DNA of 64,000 nucleotides from Semisulcospira habei (GCA_036245525.1 BTPG01000004.1:50813758-50877757), one strand, 5' to 3'; positions 1 through 12,941 are shown, counted from the stretch's first letter. The notes: generated by a model not told the origin, from the sequence alone. Made by a program: numbers and translations.

Positions 1-329
1 ACACACACGCACACAAATACACACAAGCTCACCGTTCCTCTCGCTAGCTCACTCTCAAACACATATTCTCTCACTCTCTCTCAGCGGTGTTTTCTTTCTT
101 TTCTGGGATTTTCTACGCATTATATCGCTTGACAGTCTCATTTTTGGTTGGTAGCGAAGGCTTAGTAAATGATGATTATTTTCATCTAGAAATGTGTAAA
201 TATGAATATGTGTAATAAAGTTTCATGGTTTATAACAGCCAAAACAATTTTATCAAAATACTTAGTTTCCACATGCCCACCACGAGATCACCACTCCCAC
301 CCCCATTTTTGACCTTCTTCTTGATGGCG

Positions 330-2010
330 ATCTTTAAATCTGATATTGTTCTGGCTGCCAATAAGTGAGCTGTCAAGAGCTCAGCAGCATGTTTTCAGAG
401 TTTGGTGTACAGGGGCGTGTCTTCTGGTCAGAACTGTCAGCGGACCGCTTCTCTGTATGGACAGGTCTGGAGAATGTGCTAAGGAGACTGATTTTCTACG
501 CCACATTCGCATAGGGCTGTTTCCGCATGACCCAGTCTCACGAGGTGAGTCCAGAGTGATCAGTGCGCAGATGAAAGATGGTGGCCTGGAGCTCCCTGTT
601 CAGCTTGTTGATGTCGTCTGCCCACGGGCTGCAGCCGCCGTTCTGTTGTTGCCAATCACTTTGTTGCTGTAGTGTCTTAGTTTCTTTACATGATGTTGGG
701 ATCTTGAGGTAGTCTAGCGCCTGCTTTGGCCAGGCTGTCATCCACTCCATTCCCAGCTACTCCAGAATGCACTGGAATCCAATGCAGCACTATTCTGTGG
801 ACAGGGCATCCACTCTATCTTGAAGCTTCCTGGTGAGGAGATCAGTGGATCAAGCTGATGCCTTACCCTATCTAGTGCTCTGCTGCTGTATTGAGCACCT
901 GCAGATCTGTACGATAGTTGGAGCTGCTGTCGCCAGCTGGTAAAGAGAGGGAGGCAGTAGTGCGGTCTGAACAACAGGTGTACACGTCACTTTCTTCATT
1001 CCGCATGGCGTCTTGTGCGGACCCGCCTGTGTAGATGTGAGCACAGCTGATGTGAGGGTAGCGCTTGTGCATAATCTCCAGCGAGATGGCTTTGTGCAGT
1101 GCCACGACCTTTGGCAAAGAGTCCTGGAACATCGTTTATGTTGTCTAGAAGGCTCTTTCGAGATGTTCTGGTATCTGAAGGGAGCTCTTCACACATTTTT
1201 GGGCTTGGTTCCAGGACGTCAGTTTTAGCCCTTTGCAGGACCTTCAGTTGGCGGTTCAGACTTGGGCATTCCTGACGGTTCTTGGTCTGCCCCTGTAGTC
1301 TCTAGTGCTGTTGGTGTTTAGTAAGGCTCTTCATCGTGTGTGCTGTTCTGCGTTCCAGTGGCTTCAATGCCCTCAACTTCCTAAATCGGGGTGCTCCAGA
1401 TGGCTCTAAGAATGTCACTGCATCATGAGAATGACCCATGTTCTGCATCTTGTCAAGCCTGGCGTTTTTGGTTTTGCAGGCAGCGTTTCATGTTGTCGAT
1501 GTATCTTGGTACCGCACTACTGGTCTGACCGAGCTGGTGTTTGCTTGCGCCAGGATGCTGTAATCTGCGCCAATGTGGTCTCCACCAGTTTCTTCATCAG
1601 AGACTTTTTTTTCGCAGCTCTAGCTTCCATGGCTTTGATGTGAGTCCTCCGCGTGAATGCAGTAATTTATTTCTTGTCAGTAAAGTTGGCCTGTGTGTCT
1701 TTGGTACTGGAAGGTCTCCACTTTCAAGGTGACCTCTTCCATCTGATTGAAAGAGATGGTCTAGCTCAGTTTGAGGGGCCATCTTTCAGTCCAGCTGCTG
1801 ACTCCATTGGCAGCATCCTGGATTCTGCAGGATGCTATTTCTTTATGTTCTGCTGAGCTCCACACTGCAAAGTCATCCGTATGGAGGATGTTCGAGACGA
1901 ACCTTGGTACTGCTGTACTGATGTCATTAATGTAGACCAAGAACAGCATAAGACACAACATCTCCCTGAGGTACACCTTCCCCGAGTTTGACAAGACTGC
2001 TGAATGTGCA
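330..2010 (-). pseudogene. Decayed non-LTR retrotransposon (RT, RNase H, C-terminal region)
   Basis: Minus-strand reading frames, broken by stops and frameshifts, give a LINE polyprotein in the expected order. Around 1994-1761 is reverse-transcriptase palm sequence with 'LFLVYINDI' and an altered active site, 'HTDDFAVW' where FADD or YADD is expected. Around 1132-872 is an RNase H-like stretch, 'IYTGGSAQDA' (usual form YTDGSA). Around 560-330 is a short C-terminal zone like those of I/Jockey-type elements. No frame stays open through the whole region and the catalytic motifs are damaged, so this is a dead copy. The clade is uncertain. Confidence 0.65.
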
Positions 2011-2329
2011 GACGGTAGAAACTTCAGCGGCAGCCTCTGTTAAACATGCCTTAACTAAAAAAAAATACAATTAAATTGATGGGTCACATTGAAATTAATG
2101 AAATGATCACAAATTTTTATGCTCAATATGCATACTTTGTTAAGAAAACTGGCAACAAAAATATTTAAACAGAGGAGTATAACATATGCCACTCCGGCAA
2201 AATCCGTCAATTGTGCTAGGGAAGTGATGCTTATTCTTGTTATTTACCAGGCAGTGTTGTGCCATCAAGTTCTGCGGGCACAGTGATGTACTATTTCGAT
2301 AAATTTATTTGATCTTTGTTGTGTATCAA

Positions 2330-4018
2330 CTAGAACATCAGTACTCAAACCAAGGGGAATCACAGCGCGGGACAGACAACAGTTAGATCCCCTGCCCCCG
2401 CCTATCAGGCACCCAATCGCCAGCCCACAGAGAAATACGCAGGTATAGAATAAGACAATCATTTCCATTCCTAATAAGAATGGATCAGGTCTCTTATATA
2501 ACCCATGTCTTTCTCCGGAACTTAGGAAGTAGGCAGGAGAAACATACATACACAAACATGAAGGTGCGCTACTATATGTGGTCGGGTAAATACCCTGATT
2601 TCCCACAGTAGATGCACAGAACATTACACAACAATGTAACGATACAAATTTTGCCTCGAGTGATACATGATACTCACAAACCAGATAGGTGAGGCTAGCG
2701 CTGGCAGAATTGTCAGTACTCAAACCAAGGGGAATCACAGCGCGGGACAGACAACAGTTAGATCCCCTGCCCCCGCCTATCAGGCACCCAATCGCCAGCC
2801 CACAGAGAAATACGCAGGTATAGAATAAGACAATCATTTCCATTCCTAATAAGAATGGATCAGGTCTCTTATATAACCCATGTCTTTCTCCGGAACTTAG
2901 GAAGTAGGCAGGAGAAACATACATACACAAACATGAAGGTGCGCTACTATATGTGGTCGGGTAAATACCCTGATTTCCCACAGTAGATGCACAGAACATT
3001 ACACAACAATGTAACGATACAAATTTTGCCTCGAGTGATACATGATACTCACAAACCAGATAGGTGAGGCTAGCGCTGGCAGAATTGTCAGTACTCAAAC
3101 CAAGGGGAATCACAGCGCGGGACAGACAACAGTTAGATCCCCTGCCCCCGCCTATCAGGCACCCAATCGCCAGCCCACAGAGAAATACGCAGGTATAGAA
3201 TAAGACAATCATTTCCATTCCTAATAAGAATGGATCAGGTCTCTTATATAACCCATGTCTTTCTCCGGAACTTAGGAAGTAGGCAGGAGAAACATACATA
3301 CACAAACATGAAGGTGCGCTACTATATGTGGTCGGGTAAATACCCTGATTTCCCACAGTAGATGCACAGAACATTACACAACAATGTAACGATACAAATT
3401 TTGCCTCGAGTGATACATGATACTCACAAACCAGATAGGTGAGGCTAGCGCTGGCAGAATTGTCAGTACTCAAACCAAGGGGAATCACAGCGCGGGACAG
3501 ACAACAGTTAGATCCCCTGCCCCCGCCTATCAGGCACCCAATCGCCAGCCCACAGAGAAATACGCAGGTATAGAATAAGACAATCATTTCCATTCCTAAT
3601 AAGAATGGATCAGGTCTCTTATATAACCCATGTCTTTCTCCGGAACTTAGGAAGTAGGCAGGAGAAACATACATACACAAACATGAAGGTGCGCTACTAT
3701 ATGTGGTCGGGTAAATACCCTGATTTCCCACAGTAGATGCACAGAACATTACACAACAATGTAACGATACAAATTTTGCCTCGAGTGATACATGATACTC
3801 ACAAACCAGATAGGTGAGGCTAGCGCTGGCAGAATTGTCAGTACTCAAACCAAGGGGAATCACAGCGCGGGACAGACAACAGTTAGATCCCCTGCCCCCG
3901 CCTATCAGGCACCCAATCGCCAGCCCACAGAGAAATACGCAGGTATAGAATAAGACAATCATTTCCATTCCTAATAAGAATGGATCAGGTCTCTTATATA
4001 ACCCATGTCTAGAACATC
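2330..4018. repeat. 375-bp tandem array, about 4.45 copies, flanked by a 10-bp direct repeat
   Basis: The string GTACTCAAACC recurs at 2341, 2716, 3091, 3466 and 3841, an exact 375-bp period. The copies look identical by eye. The array stops part-way through the fifth copy near 4008. CTAGAACATC lies immediately on both sides (2330-2339 and 4009-4018), as expected if the array was inserted as one unit. The monomer is a head-to-tail form of a dispersed element also present near 5.8, 14.7-15.4 and 47.9-48.9 kb. Because 375 is a multiple of three, a 567-codon minus-strand frame runs through it. I regard that frame as a by-product. Confidence 0.9.
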
Positions 4019-4107
4019 GTCTTCATCTTGACACTGAGTCGGAATTTGGACTATTTTCGTGCCAGCCCGAATTGACAAACACTGACCTTAAAACATTTTC
4101 ACGGCTA

Positions 4108-4222
4108 TATCCCAATGCGCGAAAGGCCATCGGGCCGACGTCTACCGCCGGTGGCCCGCGCACAGGCGTGCGCGGGCCACCGGCGGCCGACATCGGCCCG
4201 ATGGCCTTTGCGCATTGGGATA
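4108..4222. repeat. Long hairpin, family B
   Basis: Inverted repeat with arms of about 50 nt. The outer arm is CCCAATGCGCGAAAGGCC and the GC-rich centre is GCGCACAGGCGTGCGC. The same core recurs at 17366, 20815, 38469, 52370 and 56356. Confidence 0.85.
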
Positions 4223-4319
4223 TGATTGCGATGATCCATCTGCAAGAGACAAAAGACCTTCGTAGCCCTCAGCCGCGACTGCGGTGGCTCATGAGAATCT
4301 ATGCCGAACTAACTAACTG

Positions 4320-4510
4320 TTGACAGCCTTTTATTCTGATTATGGATCTTGTGTGACGGGGAAGTGGATGTAAGGTGATGGGAAGGGATGGGGTGGGTTA
4401 AAGTAGTGTATAAAATTGTGCCTGTGTCTGAGAGAGAATGTGCTGTGAGTCCAGTGTTTTTCTGGAGAACAGCGCTATACAAGAGCAAATTATTATTATT
4501 ATTATTATGC
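4320..4510 (+). mobile_element. 3' tail of an L2/CR1-like LINE
   Basis: This untranslated tail ends in (ATT)n at 4490-4508. It closely matches the tail at 46735-46935, where LINE coding sequence precedes it. No coding part is present here. Confidence 0.55.
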
Positions 4511-4733
4511 CTCTTGCTAATACCAATTTGTATCTATGTACGGTGGACGGTTGTGGCTTCCGGTCATGCAATGAACAAAGATCTCAGAAACAAAATATGC
4601 ATTCGGTGGCGGTCAATATGAAATGAACATTTTACGAAGTGTCACTTGCGTGGGGTGAAATAGTGTTATATCTTCAAAAGGGAATCGTTATTTTTATCAG
4701 AATTTTTGCACACAAGAAACCAAAAGCAGGCTT

Positions 4734-4814
4734 TTAACTCACTCGAGACGAACTGCATCCGGATACGCTGCTGAAGCCGCGTATCCGGATGCAGTACGTC
4801 TCGAGTGAGTTAAA
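4734..4814. repeat. TTAA-bounded hairpin, family D
   Basis: Begins TTAACTCACTCGAGACG and ends in its complement with GAGTTAA. The arms are about 35 nt and the core contains GCATCCGGATACG. Related copies are at 25022, 46529, 54807 and 55219. Confidence 0.85.
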
Positions 4815-4957
4815 CTTGTTCGTACAAGTAATCTCCTCTTTGGCGGACGAAACAATTAGGCGTTGAATCGTCCGTGTTGGGTTGCTTCGAGTGTTACATC
4901 TTGGTAGTACACAAACCAAGGGAATCCAGACCAAAAAGGTGACTGCCAAGCGTGTAA

Positions 4958-5475
4958 TAGAGAGAGAGAAAGAGAGAGCGAGATGGAGAGAGAGAAAGAG
5001 AGAGAGAGAGAACGAACGGGGAGTAGGGCACGAAGTAGGCTGAGTGTCTAATACACAAAACCTGCTAAACACCAACCCGAAGGCAAACTTTATATCACCT
5101 TCAAGTTGAGGACTACCTCGGGGAAAAACGGGAGGACCCCGGGAAAAAAAACCCAGCATTTAGCACGGTACACAACAAGTAATAAGTCATTAAAACAAAG
5201 CAATTAATCAAATTCAGTAAGAGAATATTGTATAAGTGGAGAGTAGGTAGTTGTGAAACCGTCTTCAAGGGTAACTCAAAAATAAGGGGAGAGAGAGAGA
5301 AAGAAGGGGGCGGGGGGGGGGGGGGGGGAAAGGGGGGGGGGAAGGAGGAAGGGGAAGAAGGGAAAAGGAAAAAGCGTAAAGAGAGAAAGATGGTTAGAGA
5401 TGGTACTCCCCGTTCGTTCTCTCTCTCTTTCTCTCTCTCCATCTCGCTCTCTCTCTCTCTCTCTCTCTTTCTCTG
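4958..5475. repeat. Purine-rich inverted repeat with low-complexity G and CT tracts
   Basis: GA-rich sequence at 4958-5028 ends in GAACGAACGGGGAGTA. It is matched in reverse complement at 5404-5475 (TACTCCCCGTTCGTTC followed by CT-rich sequence). Between the arms lies a G-run-rich tract (5300-5350). ORFs across this stretch are compositional artefacts. Confidence 0.7.
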
Positions 5476-5796
5476 GCCTCACCTACACGCCTTTTCTTTT
5501 GCTCGCTCCTGCACGTGCTTGCACACACTCTTGTCTCTCGTGTTCAGGTTCTTTCCGAGTCTCTCTCTTACGATTTTTCGTTGACGTCATTTTTACTCTT
5601 TCCGCACTTTTGTTCTTCCTTTTCTTTTATTTTACGTCAGTTGCCACATTCCTTCTGCCAATGAAGAAAAGTAGCGGTTAATCTCTCTGTTTGTTTGTTT
5701 ATCTATTTTGACAAAGGGTATTTACCCGAAATATTCATAAATTGTGTTGTACCCGTCTTTTCTAAGCGTGTTTCTTTCTCCGTTGGGTACTTCTTT

Positions 5797-5901
5797 ACAA
5801 ACCAAGGGGAATCACTCAGCGCTGGACAGACAAACAGTTAGATCCCTTGCCCCCGCCTATCAGGCACCCAATCGCCAGCCCACAGAGAAATACGCAGGTA
5901 T
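5797..5901. repeat. Left half of a 375-family element, split by an 8.8-kb insertion
   Basis: Sequence matching the 375-bp monomer runs to ...ACGCAGGTAT at 5901. The match resumes exactly at GGTATAGAAC (14693), with GGTAT duplicated. Confidence 0.85.
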
Positions 5902-6949
5902 TGTAACGAACGCCTATGGGGCAGGTTTCGGTCGGACGATGGTGTGACGTCATTAGCAGCTGGACCGAATGTACACATGCGAATAATGTAGAGATAAGCA
6001 TTGTTCACGAGCGGTAATGTACAGATAAGCCATGTTCACGTGCGGTAATGTAGGTGAGCGATGTTCACGTGTGACAGTGTGGGTTCGGGAATAATTGCTA
6101 GTTAGAGATGCTACACCAGTCGAGCCGAGCGGTCGTTTTCGCTAGGGCTCTGAGGAAGAATTCTGGCTAGAGAATTCGATAGCTGTATATTGAATACAGG
6201 TATTTATTCTTTTATTACCGGTATTTATAATCTGTAACGCTATTCAGATGAAAAAGAAAGTATTGTTTTATGAATTATTATTAGAGTGCAGAAGAGCCAT
6301 GTGAAGGCAATGCGGCGATGGCTCGTGTCAATACTTGTTTAGTCATGTAATTATGTGATATAGTTTATAACCAGGATGTCATGTTGTATTCGTTCATATG
6401 TGAAGATGTGGAACTGAAATAGGACTGAATAGAATTCAGTATATATTTAGTGATCTAATGATGAAATGTGCAGTAATAGGTTACGAATTGAAGGTGAGCT
6501 GTGATTGTAATATTTGGCTCATAATCCATTGGGTGTAGGTACGTAAAATGTGTGTACAGTGTTAAAGTGGCTATAGGAATTGTCATAAGAATTATGACAA
6601 TAGTGATTGTAGTATGGTGGCATAAAGAAGACATTTTTCAGAGGAAATGATCTAGAGCGCTCTGAAGTATAATAATGTGTCGAAGACACATTCAGACTTT
6701 TGGGTATAAGAGCGAACATTTATGAGTGTATAAATGTTGTGTACAGCGGGGCCGGTACGGAGCGGACACCCCTGGTGTAGGGCCGATGAAGCTGTCCTGA
6801 GAGCATCACGTACGTGACTGGACGCGGACATCATCAAGCCTTACTCTCTCCTTCGTCCTACCATCACTGGTGCTACGAGCAGCAACGGTAGCGAAGTAAG
6901 CCACAGATCCGTGCTACAGGACCACATGCAGTGTTCCGTCAGTGTAGCT

Positions 6950-7450
6950 ATTGTCGCCTAGCGCCGTTAAAGGTCCTGGTTCAGCAATTAGTCAGTAGAG
7001 GACAGCGAAAAAAAAATTCGAAGTCCCTACCTGATACACAAAGTGCAACCCTAACAGAGCCTCGTCAGATGGGATCCCCGAACACTCACGTTACTATAGC
7101 TGATGTAGAGTGTCAGACGTCCTTGACGGCTGTCACAGTTCACGCAAACAGGTATACGCCACTCAGCTGCCAAAGGTCACTTCCAGTTGCATCTGTCCGT
7201 ACACGGTAACATCCACAATTCTCGTGCAACAACGACGAAAGTATCCAACTTTCACTTCTGTACCGGGAAACACCGAGCGACTGAGTGACGTCCACAGCGT
7301 CCAAACACGGCGCAGGGAATGATGACGGTACGTCAAACATGCTATAGCGTGGTCTTCTCATTTCGTATGTCCTCGCATTTATCCAAAACAATGTTTCCTC
7401 GAAAGCGTTTGCGAACAACAAGTGCCTCATGGTAGTCGCCATTTTTACCA
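6950..7450 (+). repeat. Left subterminal inverted copy of the 8.8-kb insertion
   Basis: From GGTCCTGGTTCAGCAATTAG onward this matches, with divergence, the reverse complement of about 14155-13690. Both copies face into the insertion. No intact reading frame is shared by the two. Confidence 0.7.
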
Positions 7451-7675
7451 AGGGAAGCTACTACATAATGTTGTTGTAGGGGACAGCACTCCCGTGCTAA
7501 GCAACGCGGAAATGCCCACCTCAAAACGATTTTATTTTTCACAAAAGCCTGGGAGATCATTTACAGGCGATCATGCAACGATGTGATGTGCATGGGTGAC
7601 TCTGCGACAATATGAAATGAATGAAAACGGTCCATAAATATGCCCCATAAATCCATGGCCAGCAAGAGACATACA

Positions 7676-7722
7676 TTCTCATGAGCCCCTGCGGATGCAG
7701 GGGCTCATGAGAATTTATGCCT
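7676..7722. repeat. Hairpin, family C
   Basis: ATTCTCATGAGCCCCTGC pairs with GCAGGGGCTCATGAGAAT across a 4-nt loop. This family core recurs at 25645, 35308, 46417, 52436, 54676 and 57010. Confidence 0.8.
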
Positions 7723-7799
7723 GTTGCATTTGGAACAGGCTGGCTGAAGGCCTGTTCTGTCTGAACCAAACAGCTGAAATTCAGCTCTCCGGGATTTTG

Positions 7800-9600
7800 A
7801 AAAGCTGAATCAGTTTCTAGGACTGAAGACTGTCACCCATTTATGTGATTGTGCCTGTTCGCGTGTGTTACACGGACATAAAATTTGATTACATAATAAG
7901 AATCTAAGCACTAGGTAATATTTGCTTTGTCGATTACTTCTCATCTTGGTTTTTTTTTGTGTGTTGTTGTTGGTTTGTTGTTTTTTTTTTGTATCACAAA
8001 AGATAATTACTGTCTGCAAACTTGCTGAGTTCAGTGATAATATCTTCTCCCCAGACCAACTGCTGTTTATGCACATGCAATGCACCCTGCCCAATGCGTA
8101 CCTCATGCAAGTGCCTGACAGCAACCAACCATACACCAACTGCAAGCTAAAGGGTGCACAAACAAACGAGAGGCAAGTTTCAAAATAATTAGATACAGGG
8201 TTGCAACAAATGGGTCCAGCCTTCGCCATACCAATAATCGATACCTTTTTTTTTTAAAAGACCATATAATTATTTTTTATGCCCCCGATCCAAAATACTT
8301 AAATGTTATCTAATTTTCCCATTTTGGGGGGTTGGGCGAACTCCCCCCCCCCCCCCCCCCCCCCATGATTGATTATAGGAGGCAGATGAAAGCAAGCTGG
8401 CATCATGCACCCTTTTGGCTGGAGCATTAGGCTTCTTTCATCTCATGCTATGGTTATGAGATACAAAATAAATGTTAGGAAACAGATATATGTAATTGGT
8501 ATTCTAACCACAATATATTTGATTCATAGTTTATCTATGTTGCACTGACAGAAAACCATGTGGGATTTGTTTTTGATCACTTCATATAACAATGTTCTCT
8601 ATCAGAAAACTGAAATGACTCAACCCGCAAAAATAAATATCAAGGAAATATATCAGTTCACAACAGCAAGAGATATATCTTACTTGATCATTATTTTGTG
8701 ACAAAAACATTGTTTTCAAATACACTTCAACATATGGCTTATTTGTTTATGTCTGTACTGAGTAAAACTGTCAAAAATGCCTTTCATTGTGTGGCTTCTC
8801 TTATGAGTTCACCAAAATTGTCAAGTACATCAATAAGTGTATACATAAATAAAAGCACAATGACCATGATGATATAGTAAAATACAGTTGATTTTTTAAT
8901 GAAATGAGTACGTCCATTCTCAACAAGACCAAGTAGTTTATGTATCCTGCAGAACCACATAGTCCAGACCAAAATGGTGACTGCGAAGCGTGTGTAATGC
9001 AGAGAAGAACTTAACGAAGAAAGAAAGACGCTTCGAAAAGACAGCTACAACACAATTTTATTCATATTATCTAGTAAAGAATTATGTTGTAACTGTCATT
9101 TCTAAGCGACTTTCTTTCTTCATAGGGTTCTTCTCTACAGAACAACATACATGTACACTTTTACTTCCAGCACTATATATAACTGTAATGATACATGAGG
9201 CAAAAACACAAACAGAACAGAGACAACCATTTTAATTATAAAGAAACAATTTCAGTGATGTCATTGAATCATATGCATGGTATATTTTCCTTATGATGCT
9301 GTCTTTCAAACTTGGTCTCTGTGTTTTGGTAAGTGGGGGTGAAATGAGGGGGGGGGGGGGGGAGTATGGAGGGGTGGGATGAGGTGGGGGGGGGGGGGGC
9401 AGTTAGGAAGTTGAGAAACAGTTTGTATCATGGTGACTGCTCAGTTTACATGTTGGCGCTGCTGCCAGTTCCAGCTGACAAACACCAGTGCGTCCGTGGT
9501 GTGTGAAAAGCAAGATTTTCACTGTATGGACACTGACAGTGTCACATTTCACTCGCATGGGTACACATGCAGGCATATATATATATATATGCTAAATTTT
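7800..9600. other. AT-rich region inside the insertion; poly-C/poly-G runs and a short foldback
   Basis: Contains a C run (8342-8363) and G runs (9349-9362, 9386-9397). A foldback at about 9001-9135 has a 33-nt arm, AGAGAAGAAC...AAGAAAGAAAGACGCTT, matched imperfectly in inverse. No convincing exon was found between 8230 and 9420. Confidence 0.5.
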
Positions 9601-9639
9601 GCTATCCACCAAAATGCTAATATTGCCATGACTCCACAG

Positions 9640-9831
9640 CAGACAGACAGCCTTCATGGACAGGTCCAACCAGTGAAGAGACAAAAGACTGGCCAGTGTC
9701 AAACATGTCACCAAACTGCAGGGGCGTTAGCAGCAACGTTACAGAGAAACTTTGGAACAGCAAAATGCCTGATGCAAGTGCAGAGTGCCCCAGTTTGCTC
9801 TCAGAAGGCAGCTGCAAGACAAGAAGCAAAG
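9640..9831 (+). CDS. Candidate internal exon, unrecognised gene within the 8.8-kb insertion
   Basis: The upstream sequence ...ATGACTCCACAG is a usable 3' splice site, and the stretch ends in AAAG/GTCAGT, a good donor. The 192 nt are open in more than one plus-strand frame. Read in phase 0 it gives 64 codons containing 'GQCQTCHQTAGALAAT'. Read two bases later it contains 'NVTEKLWNSKMPDASAE', which also looks protein-like. A following acceptor near 9987 (TTTTCAG/GCC) would add about 22 codons and a stop in the first reading. The minus strand is also open here. No domain was recognised. Confidence 0.35.
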
Positions 9832-9840
9832 GTCAGTTAA

Positions 9841-12160
9841 TACATGTAAAGATATACTGTAAACACTGTTCTAGAGGAGTTTACTTGGCTACCAGGTATA
9901 CGCCAGTATAATCTACTCATCATGAAAACAACCGTAAATAGTTTGCAATGCTGCTTGGTAACATGATATTATATGAATATGTTTTCAGGCCAACATAGCC
10001 AAATATTCCCTGGGGGAGACTAAAAGACGCACTCAACCGATGAGCAGCCCCTGGTGACCATATCGTATGTGGGAGTAGAGGTGACACCTTATCAGCGCAT
10101 CACCAGTGAAGACAATCCGGCCTACTGTTTGTGTGGGAATTGTCTAATAATAATGGACAACAAGAACTACTGAATTTGATCAAGCTGATCGAGTTAACAG
10201 AAGAACCAACTTTTCTAAATATTTGTAAGAAGCAGAACAAAGTCAAATTTTGCAGCATCAAAATTTATAGCAGCACATTTGCAAATAAAAATCCCACATT
10301 ATAATGGCATTCAAAAATTACCAACACTGCATACAGATTTTTTTCAGTTGTGGCATGAGAGCCATATGGGGCCTGGCAACAGAAAACACTGTCGCTCTTG
10401 TCAGGTGGCCATAATCAGATGGCGGTTTCCAAGCCCCAATCTAAACTACCTGAGGGCACTATCTGGTTGTGTATGTGTGTGCAACCAACCTCCAAGTCTT
10501 TGCTTCTGCTGAAAAACCACATCCACTCGTCACTCACTCTATCATCTGTACTGCGTAGATACTGTAACAAACTGCAGAGCTTTCCATCAGTGAGGCATTG
10601 GGGATACACGGCCACAGAGCATTCCTTTATAAGAAAAAAACAGAATGAAAAGAACATTTTCATTTACATTTAAAATTTACTTTCTGTCATGGGTGTGGAG
10701 ATTGTTTACATCTGTTTGTACAAGTAGTTGGGACATGAATAAATGGACACATGCATGTAATATGATACTCCATATTGTGCACTTTGTACTCTCTACACAA
10801 GAAAGTATTAAAGTTGAATGTAAAAGAAAAGTGTTGGACATTCTTTGTTTTCAATACATTTGGACATTCTTCTTCATAAATCGCATACATGTCTGCTTTC
10901 TGCTTTCATTTTCCATCCTTGTCATAACTACATACTGTGAACAGTGCACACAAACAGGAATTCGGCACCCGACTTGCCATAACAAAAACTTAGTTTGCAT
11001 GGTCAGTGTCACAATCCTAAATAGTATATTTATACAAATACATGTACTGTAATGATACTGAAAATGACATGTACAATACTGCACTTGTAACAGAAATTGC
11101 ACACGTGTGTAACATACTATATGCATGCATATTTCTGTTCTGCTACCTGGTATGCCACAGAGTGCCTGTTGCTAGTCTTGGTATACTGCTTGCATTCTTG
11201 GTGGTTGAACTAAGTCAAGGATGGTAAGTATGTTGTGCATTGTGTAGCCTTCGTAGCCAATTGAAGTTTTTTTGGGCCATTTCAACCACATAGATACATT
11301 CCCTTGACTAACACTCAATGATGAGACTGAAACATATCTAAACTCTAAGTCAAAATAAGTGCGTAAATAAGACATGATACCTTGATTGTGCCTGGCAAGG
11401 AAGCTCGTAATGTGTGGTGATGCTTGATAACAGGCTTTATTCATTGTTTCAAGTGGTGTTTAGCCTTTGGCAGCAGCAAAGAAACTGAAAACAGATGGCC
11501 AATGAATAGATAAAGCAAAACCTCAAACTGACAAAAGCACAAAAGTGAAAATACACGAGCAGCAGTTTATACTGAGTAGGTTGTTTCGATGACAGAACAG
11601 CGTCATGTGTTTTTGTTCTGCATACACTCAAGGATATATCCTCCATGTAAACACACAGCTCAACTCAACTTCATGCAATTTGCTTGCCTTTGTGCAACAC
11701 ATTAAGGTAATGATCCAATAATATACAAATCTATTTGATACTGGAATAAAAGATACATGCATTACAGAGTGACAAACTGACAGGTAGCTAGCACTAGCTG
11801 TTATGAAGACTTGGGAGAATAAAACACCATGGCACCATGATAATTATGTTTACTGTCAACTTGTAAATATACTTACAGTGTGGAGGAAGCAGTCACATAT
11901 GTAAATCATAACTTACAGTATTGTGACAGCAATATTTCCATGACACTATATGCTACTTTATGTGTGCTGTGATTGGACTTTTACAAGCAAAAATGATTTT
12001 GTGAAATCAAGAAGGTGTACCATACTTCAAAATCAAATGCCACAAAACTGATCATCATTACCTGAAAGTAGCAGGAGATTACAGTAGAACTCTGTCGGTG
12101 ACAACTTATCGGACAGGTCTTGCTGTCTTCAGAAACTCGATGCCAGTCTGTGCATTCACC
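9841..12160. other. AT-rich sequence without recognised genes
   Basis: Short ORFs only, none with splice support or a recognisable motif. The sequence appears largely non-repetitive, unlike the rest of the window, and may hold introns or untranslated regions of a gene carried by the 8.8-kb insertion. Confidence 0.4.
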
Positions 12161-12169
12161 AGTTCCATG

Positions 12170-12193
12170 TCACCTGACCTTGTGGCAGCCCTG
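12170..12193 (-). CDS. Candidate terminal exon (8 codons with stop), unrecognised gene
   Basis: On the minus strand TTTTTTTCTGGACAG is a strong 3' splice site. In phase 0 from the upstream exon (12942-13093) the reading is QGCHKVR and a stop. It is supported only by the splice site and phase. Confidence 0.25.
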   Translation of the reverse strand, partial: QGCHKVR

Positions 12194-12891
12194 CTGTCCA
12201 GAAAAAAAGCATAAACACAGTAATGGGCAAAATGAAAAAGAAATAAATACACATGTGTGCATGTGGCTTTCTAAAAATGGCTTAGTCACAAAATAGAAGC
12301 ACATTTGAGTGTCATGATATGGAACAATATAACAATACATATATGATTTACAGTAAGACTCGCAATAGAATATTTTTATATACAAACATAATATTATAAG
12401 TTTTTGTCACTCATATTTCTCCTGTTCCTAAGCCTGTGGTTTCAGGAAAAGGAGTGCATGCTGAATATGAGAAATACATCATGTGTCAGTGGCAACTAAG
12501 CCAACTTACAATAGCCCACGCTGATTGCGAGTTTCATAATGAATTATGTACATACATGTATTGCTCTATTTCATCACACTGAAATGTGCTGTTTTTGTGA
12601 ACAAATATGTTTTAGGTTGATCCTAGTTGTATATTGTATCCTTATCTATACCTGTTTATTATATTCTCATCCAGACAATTGCTGATGTTGTCTTTTATAC
12701 AGAGAGCAGCTGTACATTTGTTTTCATTCAGACATGCATCTGAACACTTTGTTTGTGTTCAGACAACTGCAGGCATATTTTGTTTTTTTTTATTCAGACA
12801 GCTGTATATTTAATTCTATTCAGACAGCTGTACATTTTGTTCTAAATATAAGCCAGTTGTACACTGTGTCCCAAGCCACACACACACACAT

Positions 12892-12894
<3 letters not shown>

Positions 12895-12927
<33 letters not shown>
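12895..12927. repeat. (CA)n microsatellite
   Basis: Uninterrupted CA dinucleotides just downstream of the candidate minus-strand exon. Confidence 0.9.
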
Positions 12928-12928
<1 letters not shown>

Positions 12929-12941
12929 GTTCACAATTTAC

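Noticed and set aside
2265..3968. 567-aa protein gene
   Set aside because: It only follows the 375-bp tandem repeat, whose period is a multiple of three. The sequence is a dispersed non-coding element.
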